Of a DNA stretch of 64,000 bases, positions 15,001 to 28,350 are shown in pieces. How positions within the stretch are numbered: position 1 is the first letter of the stretch; each line of letters starts with the position of its first letter. The position numbers were made by a program, and so were the translations under genes. Origin of the DNA: Anadara kagoshimensis (taxonomy: Eukaryota; Mollusca; Bivalvia; Arcoida; Arcidae); NCBI GenBank assembly GCA_021292105.1, contig CM037873.1, positions 15,288,051 to 15,352,050 of the forward strand, read 5' to 3'. A model generated the notes under the pieces. That model did not search any database, was not told the DNA's origin, and saw only the letters and a program-made list of their open reading frames with translations.

Positions 15001-18000
15001 TAACCACGGGTAGATCTATCCAATTGCAACATTTGGTGAAAATTTCAAGAACCCTAGAGGGGTAGAACGGGTCTTACGAGAGCTCAGAAGGACCATACCC
15101 CCCTTTTGATATGTGATTTCGTAAGGACCTGCTACGTTTGAAGTAGCGTACACAGAGAAAATGCGTTTCCCCATCTAGGCCTTTTAACCACGGGTAGATC
15201 TATCCAATTGCAACATTTGGTGAAAATTTCAAGAACCCTAGAGGGGTAGAACGGGTCTTACGAGAGCTCAGAAGGACCATACCCCCCTTTTGATATGTGA
15301 TTTCGTAAGGACCTGCTACGTTTGAAGTAGCGTACACAGAGAAAATGCGTTTCCCCATCTAGGCCTTTTAACCACGGGTAGATCTATCCAATTGCAACAT
15401 TTGGTGAAAATTTCAAGAACCCTAGAGGGGTAGAACGGGTCTTACGAGAGCTCAGAAGGACCATACCCCCTTTTGATATGTGATTTCGTAAGGACCTGCT
15501 ACGTTTGAAGTAGCGTACACAGAGAAAATGCGTTTCCCCATCTAGGCCTTTTAACCACGGGTAGATCTATCCAATTGCAACATTTGGTGAAAATTTCAAG
15601 AACCCTAGAGGGGTAGAACGGGTCTTACGAGAGCTCAGAAGGACCATACCCCCCTTTTGATATGTGATTTCGTAAGGACCTGCTACGTTTGAAGTAGCGT
15701 ACACAGAGAAAATGCGTTTCCCCATCTAGGCCTTTTAACCACGGGTAGATCTATCCAATTGCAACATTTGGTGAAAATTTCAAGAACCCTAGAGGGGTAG
15801 AACGGGTCTTACGAGAGCTCAGAAGGACCATACCCCCTTTTGATATGTGATTTCGTAAGGACCTGCTACGTTTGAAGTAGCGTACACAGAGAAAATGCGT
15901 TTCCCCATCTAGGCCTTTTAACCACGGGTAGATCTATCCAATTGCAACATTTGGTGAAAATTTCAAGAACCCTAGAGGGGTAGAACGGGTCTTACGAGAG
16001 CTCAGAAGGACCATACCCCCCTTTTGATATGTGATTTCGTAAGGACCTGCTACGTTTGAAGTAGCGTACACAGAGAAAATGCGTTTCCCCATCTAGGCCT
16101 TTTAACCACGGGTAGATCTATCCAATTGCAACATTTGGTGAAAATTTCAAGAACCCTAGAGGGGTAGAACGGGTCTTACGAGAGCTCAGAAGGACCATAC
16201 CCCCCTTTTGATATGTGATTTCGTAAGGACCTGCTACGTTTGAAGTAGCGTACACAGAGAAAATGCGTTTCCCCATCTAGGCCTTTTAACCACGGGTAGA
16301 TCTATCCAATTGCAACATTTGGTGAAAATTTCAAGAACCCTAGAGGGGTAGAACGGGTCTTACGAGAGCTCAGAAGGACCATACCCCCCTTTTGATATGT
16401 GATTTCGTAAGGACCTGCTACGTTTGAAGTAGCGTACACAGAGAAAATGCGTTTCCCCATCTAGGCCTTTTAACCACGGTAGATCTATCCAATTGCAACA
16501 TTTGGTGAAAATTTCAAGAACCCTAGAGGGGTAGAACGGGTCTTACGAGAGCTCAGAAGGACCATACCCCCCTTTTGATATGTGATTTCGTAAGGACCTG
16601 CTACGTTTGAAGTAGCGTACACAGAGAAAATGCGTTTCCCCATCTAGGCCTTTTAACCACGGTAGATCTATCCAATTGCAACATTTGGTGAAAATTTCAA
16701 GAACCCTAGAGGGGTAGAACGGGTCTTACGAGAGCTCAGAAGGACCATACCCCCCTTTTGATATGTGATTTCGTAAGGACCTGCTACGTTTGAAGTAGCG
16801 TACACAGAGAAAATGCGTTTCCCCATCTAGGCCTTTTAACCACGGTAGATCTATCCAATTGCAACATTTGGTGAAAATTTCAAGAACCCTAGAGGGGTAG
16901 AACGGGTCTTACGAGAGCTCAGAAGGACCATACCCCCTTTTGATATGTGATTTCGTAAGGACCTGCTACGTTTGAAGTAGCGTACACAGAGAAAATGCGT
17001 TTCCCCATCTAGGCCTTTTAACCACGGGTAGATCTATCCAATTGCAACATTTGGTGAAAATTTCAAGAACCCTAGAGGGGTAGAACGGGTCTTACGAGAG
17101 CTCAGAAGGACCATACCCCCCTTTTGATATGTGATTTCGTAAGGACCTGCTACGTTTGAAGTAGCGTACACAGAGAAAATGCGTTTCCCCATCTAGGCCT
17201 TTTAACCACGGGTAGATCTATCCAATTGCAACATTTGGTGAAAATTTCAAGAACCCTAGAGGGGTAGAACGGGTCTTACGAGAGCTCAGAAGGACCATAC
17301 CCCCCTTTTGATATGTGATTTCGTAAGGACCTGCTACGTTTGAAGTAGCGTACACAGAGAAAATGCGTTTCCCCATCTAGGCCTTTTAACCACGGGTAGA
17401 TCTATCCAATTGCAACATTTGGTGAAAATTTCAAGAACCCTAGAGGGGTAGAACGGGTCTTACGAGAGCTCAGAAGGACCATACCCCCCTTTTGATATGT
17501 GATTTCGTAAGGACCTGCTACGTTTGAAGTAGCGTACACAGAGAAAATGCGTTTCCCCATCTAGGCCTTTTAACCACGGGTAGATCTATCCAATTGCAAC
17601 ATTTGGTGAAAATTTCAAGAACCCTAGAGGGGTAGAACGGGTCTTACGAGAGCTCAGAAGGACCATACCCCCCTTTTGATATGTGATTTCGTAAGGACCT
17701 GCTACGTTTGAAGTAGCGTACACAGAGAAAATGCGTTTCCCCATCTAGGCCTTTTAACCACGGGTAGATCTATCCAATTGCAACATTTGGTGAAAATTTC
17801 AAGAACCCTAGAGGGGTAGAACGGGTCTTACGAGAGCTCAGAAGGACCATACCCCCCTTTTGATATGTGATTTCGTAAGGACCTGCTACGTTTGAAGTAG
17901 CGTACACAGAGAAAATGCGTTTCCCCATCTAGGCCTTTTAACCACGGGTAGATCTATCCAATTGCAACATTTGGTGAAAATTTCAAGAACCCTAGAGGGG

Positions 18001-21000
18001 TAGAACGGGTCTTACGAGAGCTCAGAAGGACCATACCCCCCTTTTGATATGTGATTTCGTAAGGACCTGCTACGTTTGAAGTAGCGTACACAGAGAAAAT
18101 GCGTTTCCCCATCTAGGCCTTTTAACCACGGGTAGATCTATCCAATTGCAACATTTGGTGAAATTTCAAGAACCCTAGAGGGGTAGAACGGGTCTTACGA
18201 GAGCTCAGAAGGACCATACCCCCCTTTTGATATGTGATTTCGTAAGGACCTGCTACGTTTGAAGTAGCGTACACAGAGAAAATGCGTTTCCCCATCTAGG
18301 CCTTTTAACCACGGGTAGATCTATCCAATTGCAACATTTGGTGAAAATTTCAAGAACCCTAGAGGGGTAGAACGGGTCTTACGAGAGCTCAGAAGGACCA
18401 TACCCCCCTTTTGATATGTGATTTCGTAAGGACCTGCTACGTTTGAAGTAGCGTACACAGAGAAAATGCGTTTCCCCATCTAGGCCTTTTAACCACGGTA
18501 GATCTATCCAATTGCAACATTTGGTGAAAATTTCAAGAACCCTAGAGGGGTAGAACGGGTCTTACGAGAGCTCAGAAGGACCATACCCCCCTTTTGATAT
18601 GTGATTTCGTAAGGACCTGCTACGTTTGAAGTAGCGTACACAGAGAAAATGCGTTTCCCCATCTAGGCCTTTTAACCACGGGTAGATCTATCCAATTGCA
18701 ACATTTGGTGAAAATTTCAAGAACCCTAGAGGGGTAGAACGGGTCTTACGAGAGCTCAGAAGGACCATACCCCCCTTTTGATATGTGATTTCGTAAGGAC
18801 CTGCTACGTTTGAAGTAGCGTACACAGAGAAAATGCGTTTCCCCATCTAGGCCTTTTAACCACGGGTAGATCTATCCAATTGCAACATTTGGTGAAAATT
18901 TCAAGAACCCTAGAGGGGTAGAACGGGTCTTACGAGAGCTCAGAAGGACCATACCCCCCTTTTGATATGTGATTTCGTAAGGACCTGCTACGTTTGAAGT
19001 AGCGTACACAGAGAAAATGCGTTTCCCCATCTAGGCCTTTTAACCACGGGTAGATCTATCCAATTGCAACATTTGGTGAAAATTTCAAGAACCCTAGAGG
19101 GGTAGAACGGGTCTTACGAGAGCTCAGAAGGACCATACCCCCCTTTTGATATGTGATTTCGTAAGGACCTGCTACGTTTGAAGTAGCGTACACAGAGAAA
19201 ATGCGTTTCCCCATCTAGGCCTTTTAACCACGGGTAGATCTATCCAATTGCAACATTTGGTGAAAATTTCAAGAACCCTAGAGGGGTAGAACGGGTCTTA
19301 CGAGAGCTCAGAAGGACCATACCCCCTTTTGATATGTGATTTCGTAAGGACCTGCTACGTTTGAAGTAGCGTACACAGAGAAAATGCGTTTCCCCATCTA
19401 GGCCTTTTAACCACGGGTAGATCTATCCAATTGCAACATTTGGTGAAAATTTCAAGAACCCTAGAGGGGTAGAACGGGTCTTACGAGAGCTCAGAAGGAC
19501 CATACCCCCCTTTTGATATGTGATTTCGTAAGGACCTGCTACGTTTGAAGTAGCGTACACAGAGAAAATGCGTTTCCCCATCTAGGCCTTTTAACCACGG
19601 GTAGATCTATCCAATTGCAACATTTGGTGAAAATTTCAAGAACCCTAGAGGGGTAGAACGGGTCTTACGAGAGCTCAGAAGGACCATACCCCCCTTTTGA
19701 TATGTGATTTCGTAAGGACCTGCTACGTTTGAAGTAGCGTACACAGAGAAAATGCGTTTCCCCATCTAGGCCTTTTAACCACGGGTAGATCTATCCAATT
19801 GCAACATTTGGTGAAAATTTCAAGAACCCTAGAGGGGTAGAACGGGTCTTACGAGAGCTCAGAAGGACCATACCCCCCTTTTGATATGTGATTTCGTAAG
19901 GACCTGCTACGTTTGAAGTAGCGTACACAGAGAAAATGCGTTTCCCCATCTAGGCCTTTTAACCACGGGTAGATCTATCCAATTGCAACATTTGGTGAAA
20001 ATTTCAAGAACCCTAGAGGGGTAGAACGGGTCTTACGAGAGCTCAGAAGGACCATACCCCCCTTTTGATATGTGATTTCGTAAGGACCTGCTACGTTTGA
20101 AGTAGCGTACACAGAGAAAATGCGTTTCCCCATCTAGGCCTTTTAACCACGGGTAGATCTATCCAATTGCAACATTTGGTGAAAATTTCAAGAACCCTAG
20201 AGGGGTAGAACGGGTCTTACGAGAGCTCAGAAGGACCATACCCCCCTTTTGATATGTGATTTCGTAAGGACCTGCTACGTTTGAAGTAGCGTACACAGAG
20301 AAAATGCGTTTCCCCATCTAGGCCTTTTAACCACGGGTAGATCTATCCAATTGCAACATTTGGTGAAAATTTCAAGAACCCTAGAGGGGTAGAACGGGTC
20401 TTACGAGAGCTCAGAAGGACCATACCCCCTTTTGATATGTGATTTCGTAAGGACCTGCTACGTTTGAAGTAGCGTACACAGAGAAAATGCGTTTCCCCAT
20501 CTAGGCCTTTTAACCACGGGTAGATCTATCCAATTGCAACATTTGGTGAAAATTTCAAGAACCCTAGAGGGGTAGAACGGGTCTTACGAGAGCTCAGAAG
20601 GACCATACCCCCCTTTTGATATGTGATTTCGTAAGGACCTGCTACGTTTGAAGTAGCGTACACAGAGAAAATGCGTTTCCCCATCTAGGCCTTTTAACCA
20701 CGGGTAGATCTATCCAATTGCAACATTTGGTGAAAATTTCAAGAACCCTAGAGGGGTAGAACGGGTCTTACGAGAGCTCAGAAGGACCATACCCCCCTTT
20801 TGATATGTGATTTCGTAAGGACCTGCTACGTTTGAAGTAGCGTACACAGAGAAAATGCGTTTCCCCATCTAGGCCTTTTAACCACGGGTAGATCTATCCA
20901 ATTGCAACATTTGGTGAAAATTTCAAGAACCCTAGAGGGTAGAACGGGTCTTACGAGAGCTCAGAAGGACCATACCCCCCTTTTGATATGTGATTTCGTA

Positions 21001-22112
21001 AGGACCTGCTACGTTTGAAGTAGCGTACACAGAGAAAATGCGTTTCCCCATCTAGGCCTTTTAACCACGGGTAGATCTATCCAATTGCAACATTTGGTGA
21101 AAATTTCAAGAACCCTAGAGGGGTAGAACGGGTCTTACGAGAGCTCAGAAGGACCATACCCCCCTTTTGATATGTGATTTCGTAAGGACCTGCTACGTTT
21201 GAAGTAGCGTACACAGAGAAAATGCGTTTCCCCATCTAGGCCTTTTAACCACGGGTAGATCTATCCAATTGCAACATTTGGTGAAAATTTCAAGAACCCT
21301 AGAGGGGTAGAACGGGTCTTACGAGAGCTCAGAAGGACCATACCCCCCTTTTGATATGTGATTTCGTAAGGACCTGCTACGTTTGAAGTAGCGTACACAG
21401 AGAAAATGCGTTTCCCCATCTAGGCCTTTTAACCACGGGTAGATCTATCCAATTGCAACATTTGGTGAAAATTTCAAGAACCCTAGAGGGGTAGAACGGG
21501 TCTTACGAGAGCTCAGAAGGACCATACCCCCCTTTTGATATGTGATTTCGTAAGGACCTGCTACGTTTGAAGTAGCGTACACAGAGAAAATGCGTTTCCC
21601 CATCTAGGCCTTTTAACCACGGTAGATCTATCCAATTGCAACATTTGGTGAAAATTTCAAGAACCCTAGAGGGGTAGAACGGGTCTTACGAGAGCTCAGA
21701 AGGACCATACCCCCCTTTTGATATGTGATTTCGTAAGGACCTGCTACGTTTGAAGTAGCGTACACAGAGAAAATGCGTTTCCCCATCTAGGCCTTTTAAC
21801 CACGGTAGATCTATCCAATTGCAACATTTGGTGAAAATTTCAAGAACCCTAGAGGGGTAGAACGGGTCTTACGAGAGCTCAGAAGGACCATACCCCCCTT
21901 TTGATATGTGATTTCGTAAGGACCTGCTACGTTTGAAGTAGCGTACACAGAGAAAATGCGTTTCCCCATCTAGGCCTTTTAACCACGGTAGATCTATCCA
22001 ATTGCAACATTTGGTGAAAATTTCAAGAACCCTAGAGGGGTAGAACGGGTCTTACGAGAGCTCAGAAGGACCATACCCCCCTTTTGATATGTGATTTCGT
22101 AAGGACCTGCTA
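3045..22112 (+). repeat. 184-bp satellite array, left arm, about 104 near-identical copies
   Basis: 'tttccccatctaggcctttt' recurs every 184 bp (3045, 3229, 3413, 3597, 3781 and so on; the last at 21961 is truncated at about 22112). Most copies look identical apart from single-base length changes in homopolymers (five or six C in 'ataccccc', 'cacggg' or 'cacgg'). Within the unit, 'GCTACgtttgaaGTAGC' can form a small hairpin. The unit has no useful open frame. Confidence 0.97.
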
Positions 22113-23639
22113 TATTTTAGAACCCTACATATAAATAAGGTCCAATTTTTTGGTGTTTAAAAAGCTCGTTTAAAATACTACTACAAAATATGGGGAAAAA
22201 TAACAACCTTAACAGATCGTTTTCGAGATAAATGACGTTCTGTCAAAGGTACAAAATAGCACTATTAACATGTCGCATGAAACCATCATGAGCTGGCCGT
22301 AGATTCGTACACACACAACACAATTTACCGCTAGTTATATGTTCAAGTACGTTTCGCTGCATCTTCCTTTCTAATGTTTTTGATTTAATCATCATTTTCC
22401 GGTTGTTAGGGCAACAAGTCGTTGCTATGGCAATTTTCTTGATTATTTTTGAAGTTTAGACCGTGGACGAAAATACGAAACTGTTGTATGATACCTGAAG
22501 TGGCGTACATGGAGTAAAATAAGTCCTCGGTCTTTAGGCTTGTTAGGTAATCATATTACTACGCGAATATCATATCACCGTATTCCAAACGTAATTGCCT
22601 TTCTAAATGAAAATATCATGGCTCTGTTTCCATACATTTTGTAATTTTATTTATTTTTATTAAAAAATCTTTGAACGAAGCACATGGCCGCACTATTTGG
22701 GTCCCTTGCACGGAATTACCTAAAACTGGAGCGCACGGAAATATAATCATATTAAAAACCCAACGTTGGTTTGCCAATATTCTTAGCCTACACTATTTGA
22801 GGACTCTCTATGGAGTCTTTGTATGGAGTAAATTTCAAAGCTATCATGAGAAATAAGCAACTTATGTAAAGAATGTATTAGTGAAATATTCCCTTAAATA
22901 GTATTCCAAGGAATACTAATTCACTGAATTTTCTTGTTACGTTTCTTTTTCATCTTTTTTCACAAAAAATCATATGACCTTTGGTCATTCAGATGATGCG
23001 ATATTTGACGTTTTAAGGATCTGAAACTTGTAATTTGTTCAGAGTGAAAGGTCAAGATCATGACTTAATTCATTTATTCCGTGTTTTGTTTGATTTTACA
23101 TATTTGATATACATTTGTCTATAACTTTTTTATGTTAGAAGCAATGATTTTCAACACGAAGACAAAGTCGAACTCGACAATAAAAACTGTATTGTTGATA
23201 AACTTTTAAAACTTTATGTGAGCTTAGGCCATTTTCAGTTTCATGTTTTCATAGCATGGCATTCAAAACGGAGTAAATGTTAAAGCTCTGAATTAGTTTT
23301 GAAATTGTGAGCTTTTTCCTCTATATTTGTTACATTTCAATTTGAGTTTTTACTTACACTGCTCTTTTACCATTGATCAAGTTTAAAAGCCAAGGTACTG
23401 ACCTCATTTGAAAATGCTAAATCTGGACTATATTTGTTGCAATGGTCAATAGAGTTTTATATCTTTATGAGTTATAATTATAATATATTTGAAGCCGATT
23501 TTAATTTAGATTTTAATTTTTGTAATTTTAAATAGACAATTTTGGTCATGTGTAATTCCATGACTAAGATATTGATTTCGTTTGTATAGTATTTATTTAT
23601 TTATTTTTTATTAATTAATTAATTAATTAATTAATTAAT

Positions 23640-23676
<37 letters not shown>

Positions 23677-25679
23677 TTTATTTTTATTTATTTATTTATT
23701 TATTTATTTGGAAAAGCCGAGACTTCGAAGCTTTTTGGTAAATTCAAAAGAAGTAAGCTAATGGAATTTAGTCGAGTTTGCAAATAAGCATATGATAGAC
23801 GCCAGGGTGGATGACGCATTGCAAAAAATGAGGTCAAAGGTCACTGAATGGAAAAAAAATTAATTATATCCTGGACATAATGTGCCCTTATCTTGCAAAA
23901 ATCATATAACTTTTATTTGCAATAATTTTGAGATAAATAGAACATATTGTATAGTGATGATTGTTTTTAAAACTGCATGACGTTAAATAAACAAAATTTA
24001 AGATAAATATTGCCAAAATCTTGTCCAAATACATATAGAATAATTAATTTTTGAAACATAAATTTGTGAAGATGTAAGAAAGGATCATATCCACCAAGTT
24101 TTACTATGCCGTCTGCAAAACATCATATACATGTATATAGAAATTAATCAAAGTACTGAGAGTACTCTAGGTAGAGATTTAGCTTTTAGCTATATATAAA
24201 ATATTAATATATGTTATGTTCTGAATGTTACAATAAAACAGAAGTAAAATAAATATTTTCATCAGATAATAATATTACTAAGGACATATGTTTAATCGAT
24301 ATGAATGTGATGTTTTCAATGGCGTTTAAGTAATATTTAGTGCTAAGATGCTGTTGATTTTGTGACAATTGGATTACTCTGATTATCAAAATGGACATAG
24401 CGAACACTTATACACTTTTTAACGTAGTAATATAAAGAGAAAAATTTGCAATTGAAAACATTTTTAATATCCTATGCAAATAAGAATGTAAAACAATAAA
24501 TGATTCAACAGACAAACAAGACCAGATAAATACATATCGGCACCACTGAGTATAAATTCCCGAGATTTGGACGGGAATCACCAGTAGTTTTAAAGGCAAA
24601 ATCCGCTTTTTCATTAAAAAGTATATAGATGATAGGACAAAAACGAGGAATAAATAAATAAGGAACTATTATACCTTTTTTGATGTTAGTTTCCTTAATG
24701 GCTGCCATTCATGTTTAAATAATTTCTTGAAATGGGTAGATCATCACTAGGGTTGGTACTGAAGATCATAAAAAGGTCAAAGGTCAAATGAGTGAATTAT
24801 ATCATGAAATATACATATAAACTTTCTAATACTAGAAAATTCGGCATATTTATGAGTAATTACCTCAAAATAATATAAAACTAAGTTTTAGAAGTATATT
24901 ATGTATCAAACGAAATCGACCAGAATTTGCACTTGAGGTAGACCAAAGTATAGTGGATGAGTTAAATATTTTATTTTCAGTGTTGATGGCATATATTGTT
25001 TAACAATCTTGATGATATTAAAATATATATTAGTAATATTTGTTTTTATAATGCTTTGGGATTTTGGTTTAGACATGGATTGGTATGTTTTTTATGATAA
25101 CTTCATATTTATGATATGATGCAATGCTGAAAGCTATTATTCTTTTTCACTTTTTCTCGATTCTTGGAGGTTTTGACAGTTCTAAAGCAACTTTTTCCTT
25201 ACTACTTTCCAAAAGAAAATTTATGTTTGAAATTGAAATTGTTGGAATTGTTCATTTTCTTACAGACATAACAATATCATTATGATCATGTACTTGTGTT
25301 TTGACAAATATATTAACATTGATAATGATATGTAATGATTCCTTAAACTGTCTCAGTTTTTCAGCACTAGAAATCAGCCAAAATAGGCGCTTAGTAAGAC
25401 CACTCGTGCATTTTGTATGTACTAATCTGTAAAACTTGATGTAATGATGTTTTGGTGTTTATCTCAAAATGTGGTTGATAAACAAGTTATTTAGATGGGG
25501 TAAACGGGGTTGTGGTGATAAACTTAGAACTGACAGAAAAATAGAATGGAATTGAAAAGGAAATTTCAAACTTTTGGGTATAAAATATAATTTGGGAGAT
25601 ATAGATTTTTACCCAGAAAATTATACAGATTAACTTGAGTCCTTTAAGAAGCTTCTGTTCTGAATGATTTGTCATTCTT
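22113..25679. other. foldback core, left part: no gene, probable decayed satellite unit
   Basis: AT-rich. Near 22490-22560, 'ctgaagtggcgtacatggag' and 'ggtctttaggcttgtta' resemble the satellite's 'ttgaagtagcgtacacagag' and 'catctaggcctttta', suggesting one old unit. Small open frames (for example 22671-22856 and 24408-24708) have no recognised motif. No transposase was found. Confidence 0.5.
23590..23710. repeat. (TTAA)n / (TTTA)n microsatellite
   Basis: Runs of 'attaattaatt' followed by 'tttatttattta' over about 120 bp in the core. Confidence 0.92.
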
Positions 25680-26610
25680 AAGTGCCAGATCTTCCAAACG
25701 ACATAATAAATGAAATAAATAGATTGATGTTCTCTTTCATATGGAACATCAAATTGAATAAAATAAAACGAGGTGTATTGGTTTTTTGAATTATGATGAA
25801 GGTAGTTTAAAGGTATCCCATATCAAGTTCTTTTGTCAAAAGATTTCATGGGTGCAGAAAATCCGCTCTGCCATTTTACCATGGAAATGTCTGCTTCTGG
25901 ATGATCTCGAAGAGTTCGAGGGTGCTAATGTTTTTAAAGATGGGTTTGCTTCAATCACACCGTTGATTAATAAATTCTGGTGATCGGTGATCACTGCATG
26001 GGCCAATTTACCAAATAATTACATCACAAACACAAATGACGTAATGTCACAATATCTCTGGTAAAATCCTAACATTAAAACAAATAAAACTTTTGGAAAA
26101 TGTGGGCAAAAGAAAATATTAATTTTATAAAGGTTTTAACAAATGATGAAGGAAATATTATGTCTTATAATGAGTTTACAGCTAAGTTTGATTTTAATAT
26201 TAATAATCTAAATTATTACACCTTGATTGATACAATTCCGGAAATCTGGAAAAGTGCAATCCAGCTACAAGAAAATCCGCTTAGAGAAGTCAGAAATAGT
26301 TTTATAACTAAATTGAAATAAAGGAAAATAGTTTCCAAAATGTTTTACATATATATCTAAAAGAAATTAGAAATTTTGCACAAAAATAAGAGATTGGATG
26401 TGTTGATTAATTATGTTTTCTTGTCACCGATGAAACAAAAAATCAAGATTTCCAGTATAAAATTAAACACAATATTAATTTTATAAGCAGCCGAACAATG
26501 AAATGCAAGCTTCTTGAAACTGAACTATGCAGTTTTTGTTGGAAAGTTAAAGAAACTGAACAACATTTATTTTTAGAATGTCAGTATGTAAAAATATATT
26601 AAACATATTT
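25680..26610 (+). pseudogene. decayed LINE ORF2 C-terminal fragment (L1/Tx1-like)
   Basis: Reading across frames gives NDIINEINRLMFSFIWN then KLNKIKRGVL, NYDEGSLKVSHIKFF, ISWVQKI, LWYNPNIK-like and TNDEGNIMSYNEF pieces, the order found downstream of reverse transcriptase in L1/Tx1-type non-LTR elements. Near 26520-26590 comes CSFCWKVKETEQHLFLEC, a C-x2-C-x8-H-x4-C knuckle typical of that C-terminus. Several stops and frameshifts (for example in the T run near 25780 and around 25983-26100) break it, so it is a relic. It lies inside the foldback core and probably arrived by independent insertion. The reverse transcriptase and endonuclease domains are absent. Confidence 0.72.
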
Positions 26611-28204
26611 TTCGATCAAGATAAAAATCAAATCCCACGTGATTATAGAAAATGAAGTAAATAATGTTTATTTGGAAAGAAGCACAAAGTAATCATTTTT
26701 GGCATTTTTCATTTATGCATTTTAATAATTAAATAGTATATCCATATATGTAGAATGTCCAATACATTTCCCCAATACAATATTGCAATAGAAAAGATGT
26801 GTCTCTACAAACAGATCGAAATGTATTCCATATATCAGTATTCCACGACAAGGGCACACAAAATTAGAATAAACTGGGAACATGTTGAGGTAGGCCCATA
26901 CATTGAAAACATATTTTGAAATTTTAATATGTTGTACATGGGCATTAACCACTCAACATGCCAAAATTTCAAGGTAGGTATTCAGAATACTTAAGAAAAT
27001 TCTGAAGCGCCATCTGGTGGACATTTTCACGACATAAATGGTCAAAAATAATAAGCTTTAATACTTTTTGCCATGCTTAGAATCCAAAAGAGTCTTGCAT
27101 TTAAATTTAACATTATGTCATAAAGATAATTTGGACTAATTGATTTTACTTCCGGACATGCGGTATTTTTCTACTGCGCCGCCTATCAAGAAAGAACATT
27201 AAAATTTCGGAAAACTAAAAGTAACACCCTTTCGTTATTTTGATGTTTTATAAAAAATACGATCGCTGATTTTAACATGTGTTGCGCATGAATATATAAG
27301 TTTAGAAAAAATAGAGGGTAGTCAAGCTACTTTTTTCATAAAATTGCATTAAAATCAAAACCAAGATTAGAAACCTTATTCCTTACATAAGAACTCACCA
27401 TTAATGTCCTAGGATACAATTTTAAACTCAATGTTTTTCGTTTGGTGTTAACAAATAAGCAAAAACAGTGATAATGAGCTATTTGGCTTTGCAAAACAAA
27501 ACGAATTTGAAATACCATATTATCTGTACCCCTAGCAACCCTTACCAATACCAACGAATTAAATTGGAAAGAGGAGTCGTATACATTGATGAAGGGTTCT
27601 TGATTCTAGGCCGCTGAAATGAAAAGCAAATACAAGAGCATAGTCAAAATTTGACACTGAGAAAAATTATTATGAAGTATGTTTATTGAACAACCGTGCG
27701 TTTGCGTCGTACTATTTTTATTTGAATAACCCTTCTCCCAAAAAGTCACATAAAGCAGCGATATAAAACACAGTACCTCAAATTTTAAACGACGTTCTCA
27801 AATCTTTCAAATATTTAGATTTGCGCCCTCAAAAGTGTAGATCTTCCTTATTTCCGTTAAATTATACATTTTGTTCTTTAAAAATAATACACAACATTGG
27901 TGTTGTGAATTATAAGCTTTTGTGAATGCAGATAATTATTCTAAATGATACGCATTAGAGCGTCCCGCCATAATTCGGTAGGTGCCGAACACCATTTATT
28001 CGTGACGTCATAGGTAGAAAGACGTAAAATCGGAGAGTTTGTCCTTACGCACAAAACGACGACGTCACCATGGTATGGATATACCTTAAAAGATTGTGGG
28101 ATTTATAAGTTGTTATAATAATAGATGTGTGTATAAATTGTTTTTGTTAATGCCTTTTAATTCTGTTCTGTAACATATACAGAGAAATAAAAATATTTAG
28201 AGCA
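26611..28204. other. foldback core, middle: no gene recognised
   Basis: AT-rich. Contains a CTCF-like motif at 27007-27020 and a TGACGTCA near 28002. The open frames at 26722-26952 and 27336-27554 (minus) show no recognisable domain. Confidence 0.4.
27007..27020 (-). promoter_or_regulatory. CTCF-consensus-like site
   Basis: The minus strand reads CCACCAGATGGCGC, matching all 14 positions of CCASYAGRKGGCRS. A single motif match says nothing about binding. Confidence 0.35.
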
Positions 28205-28350
28205 CTGTATAAGGGTTTTTACACTCGCTAGTGTGTTTTTATTTTGTCAATCTCTGAATACGGTGTTTTTATACTCACTGAATAAGGTGTTTGATTTTGA
28301 TACTCGCTAAATAATGTTTTTTAGTTTTGATACTAACTGAACAAGGTGTC
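28205..28350. repeat. short degenerate tandem repeat, about 40 bp unit
   Basis: 'tactcactgaataaggtgtt' and variants ('tactcgctaaataatgtttt', 'tactaactgaacaaggtgtc') recur about four times. Confidence 0.7.

Noticed and set aside
3045-22112. CRISPR array
   Set aside because: The 184-bp units are contiguous with no unique spacers, and the genome is eukaryotic.
25786-26321. Two small intact genes at 25786-25983 and 26100-26321
   Set aside because: Their products are consecutive pieces of a LINE ORF2 C-terminus with stops and frameshifts between them, so they are one relic.
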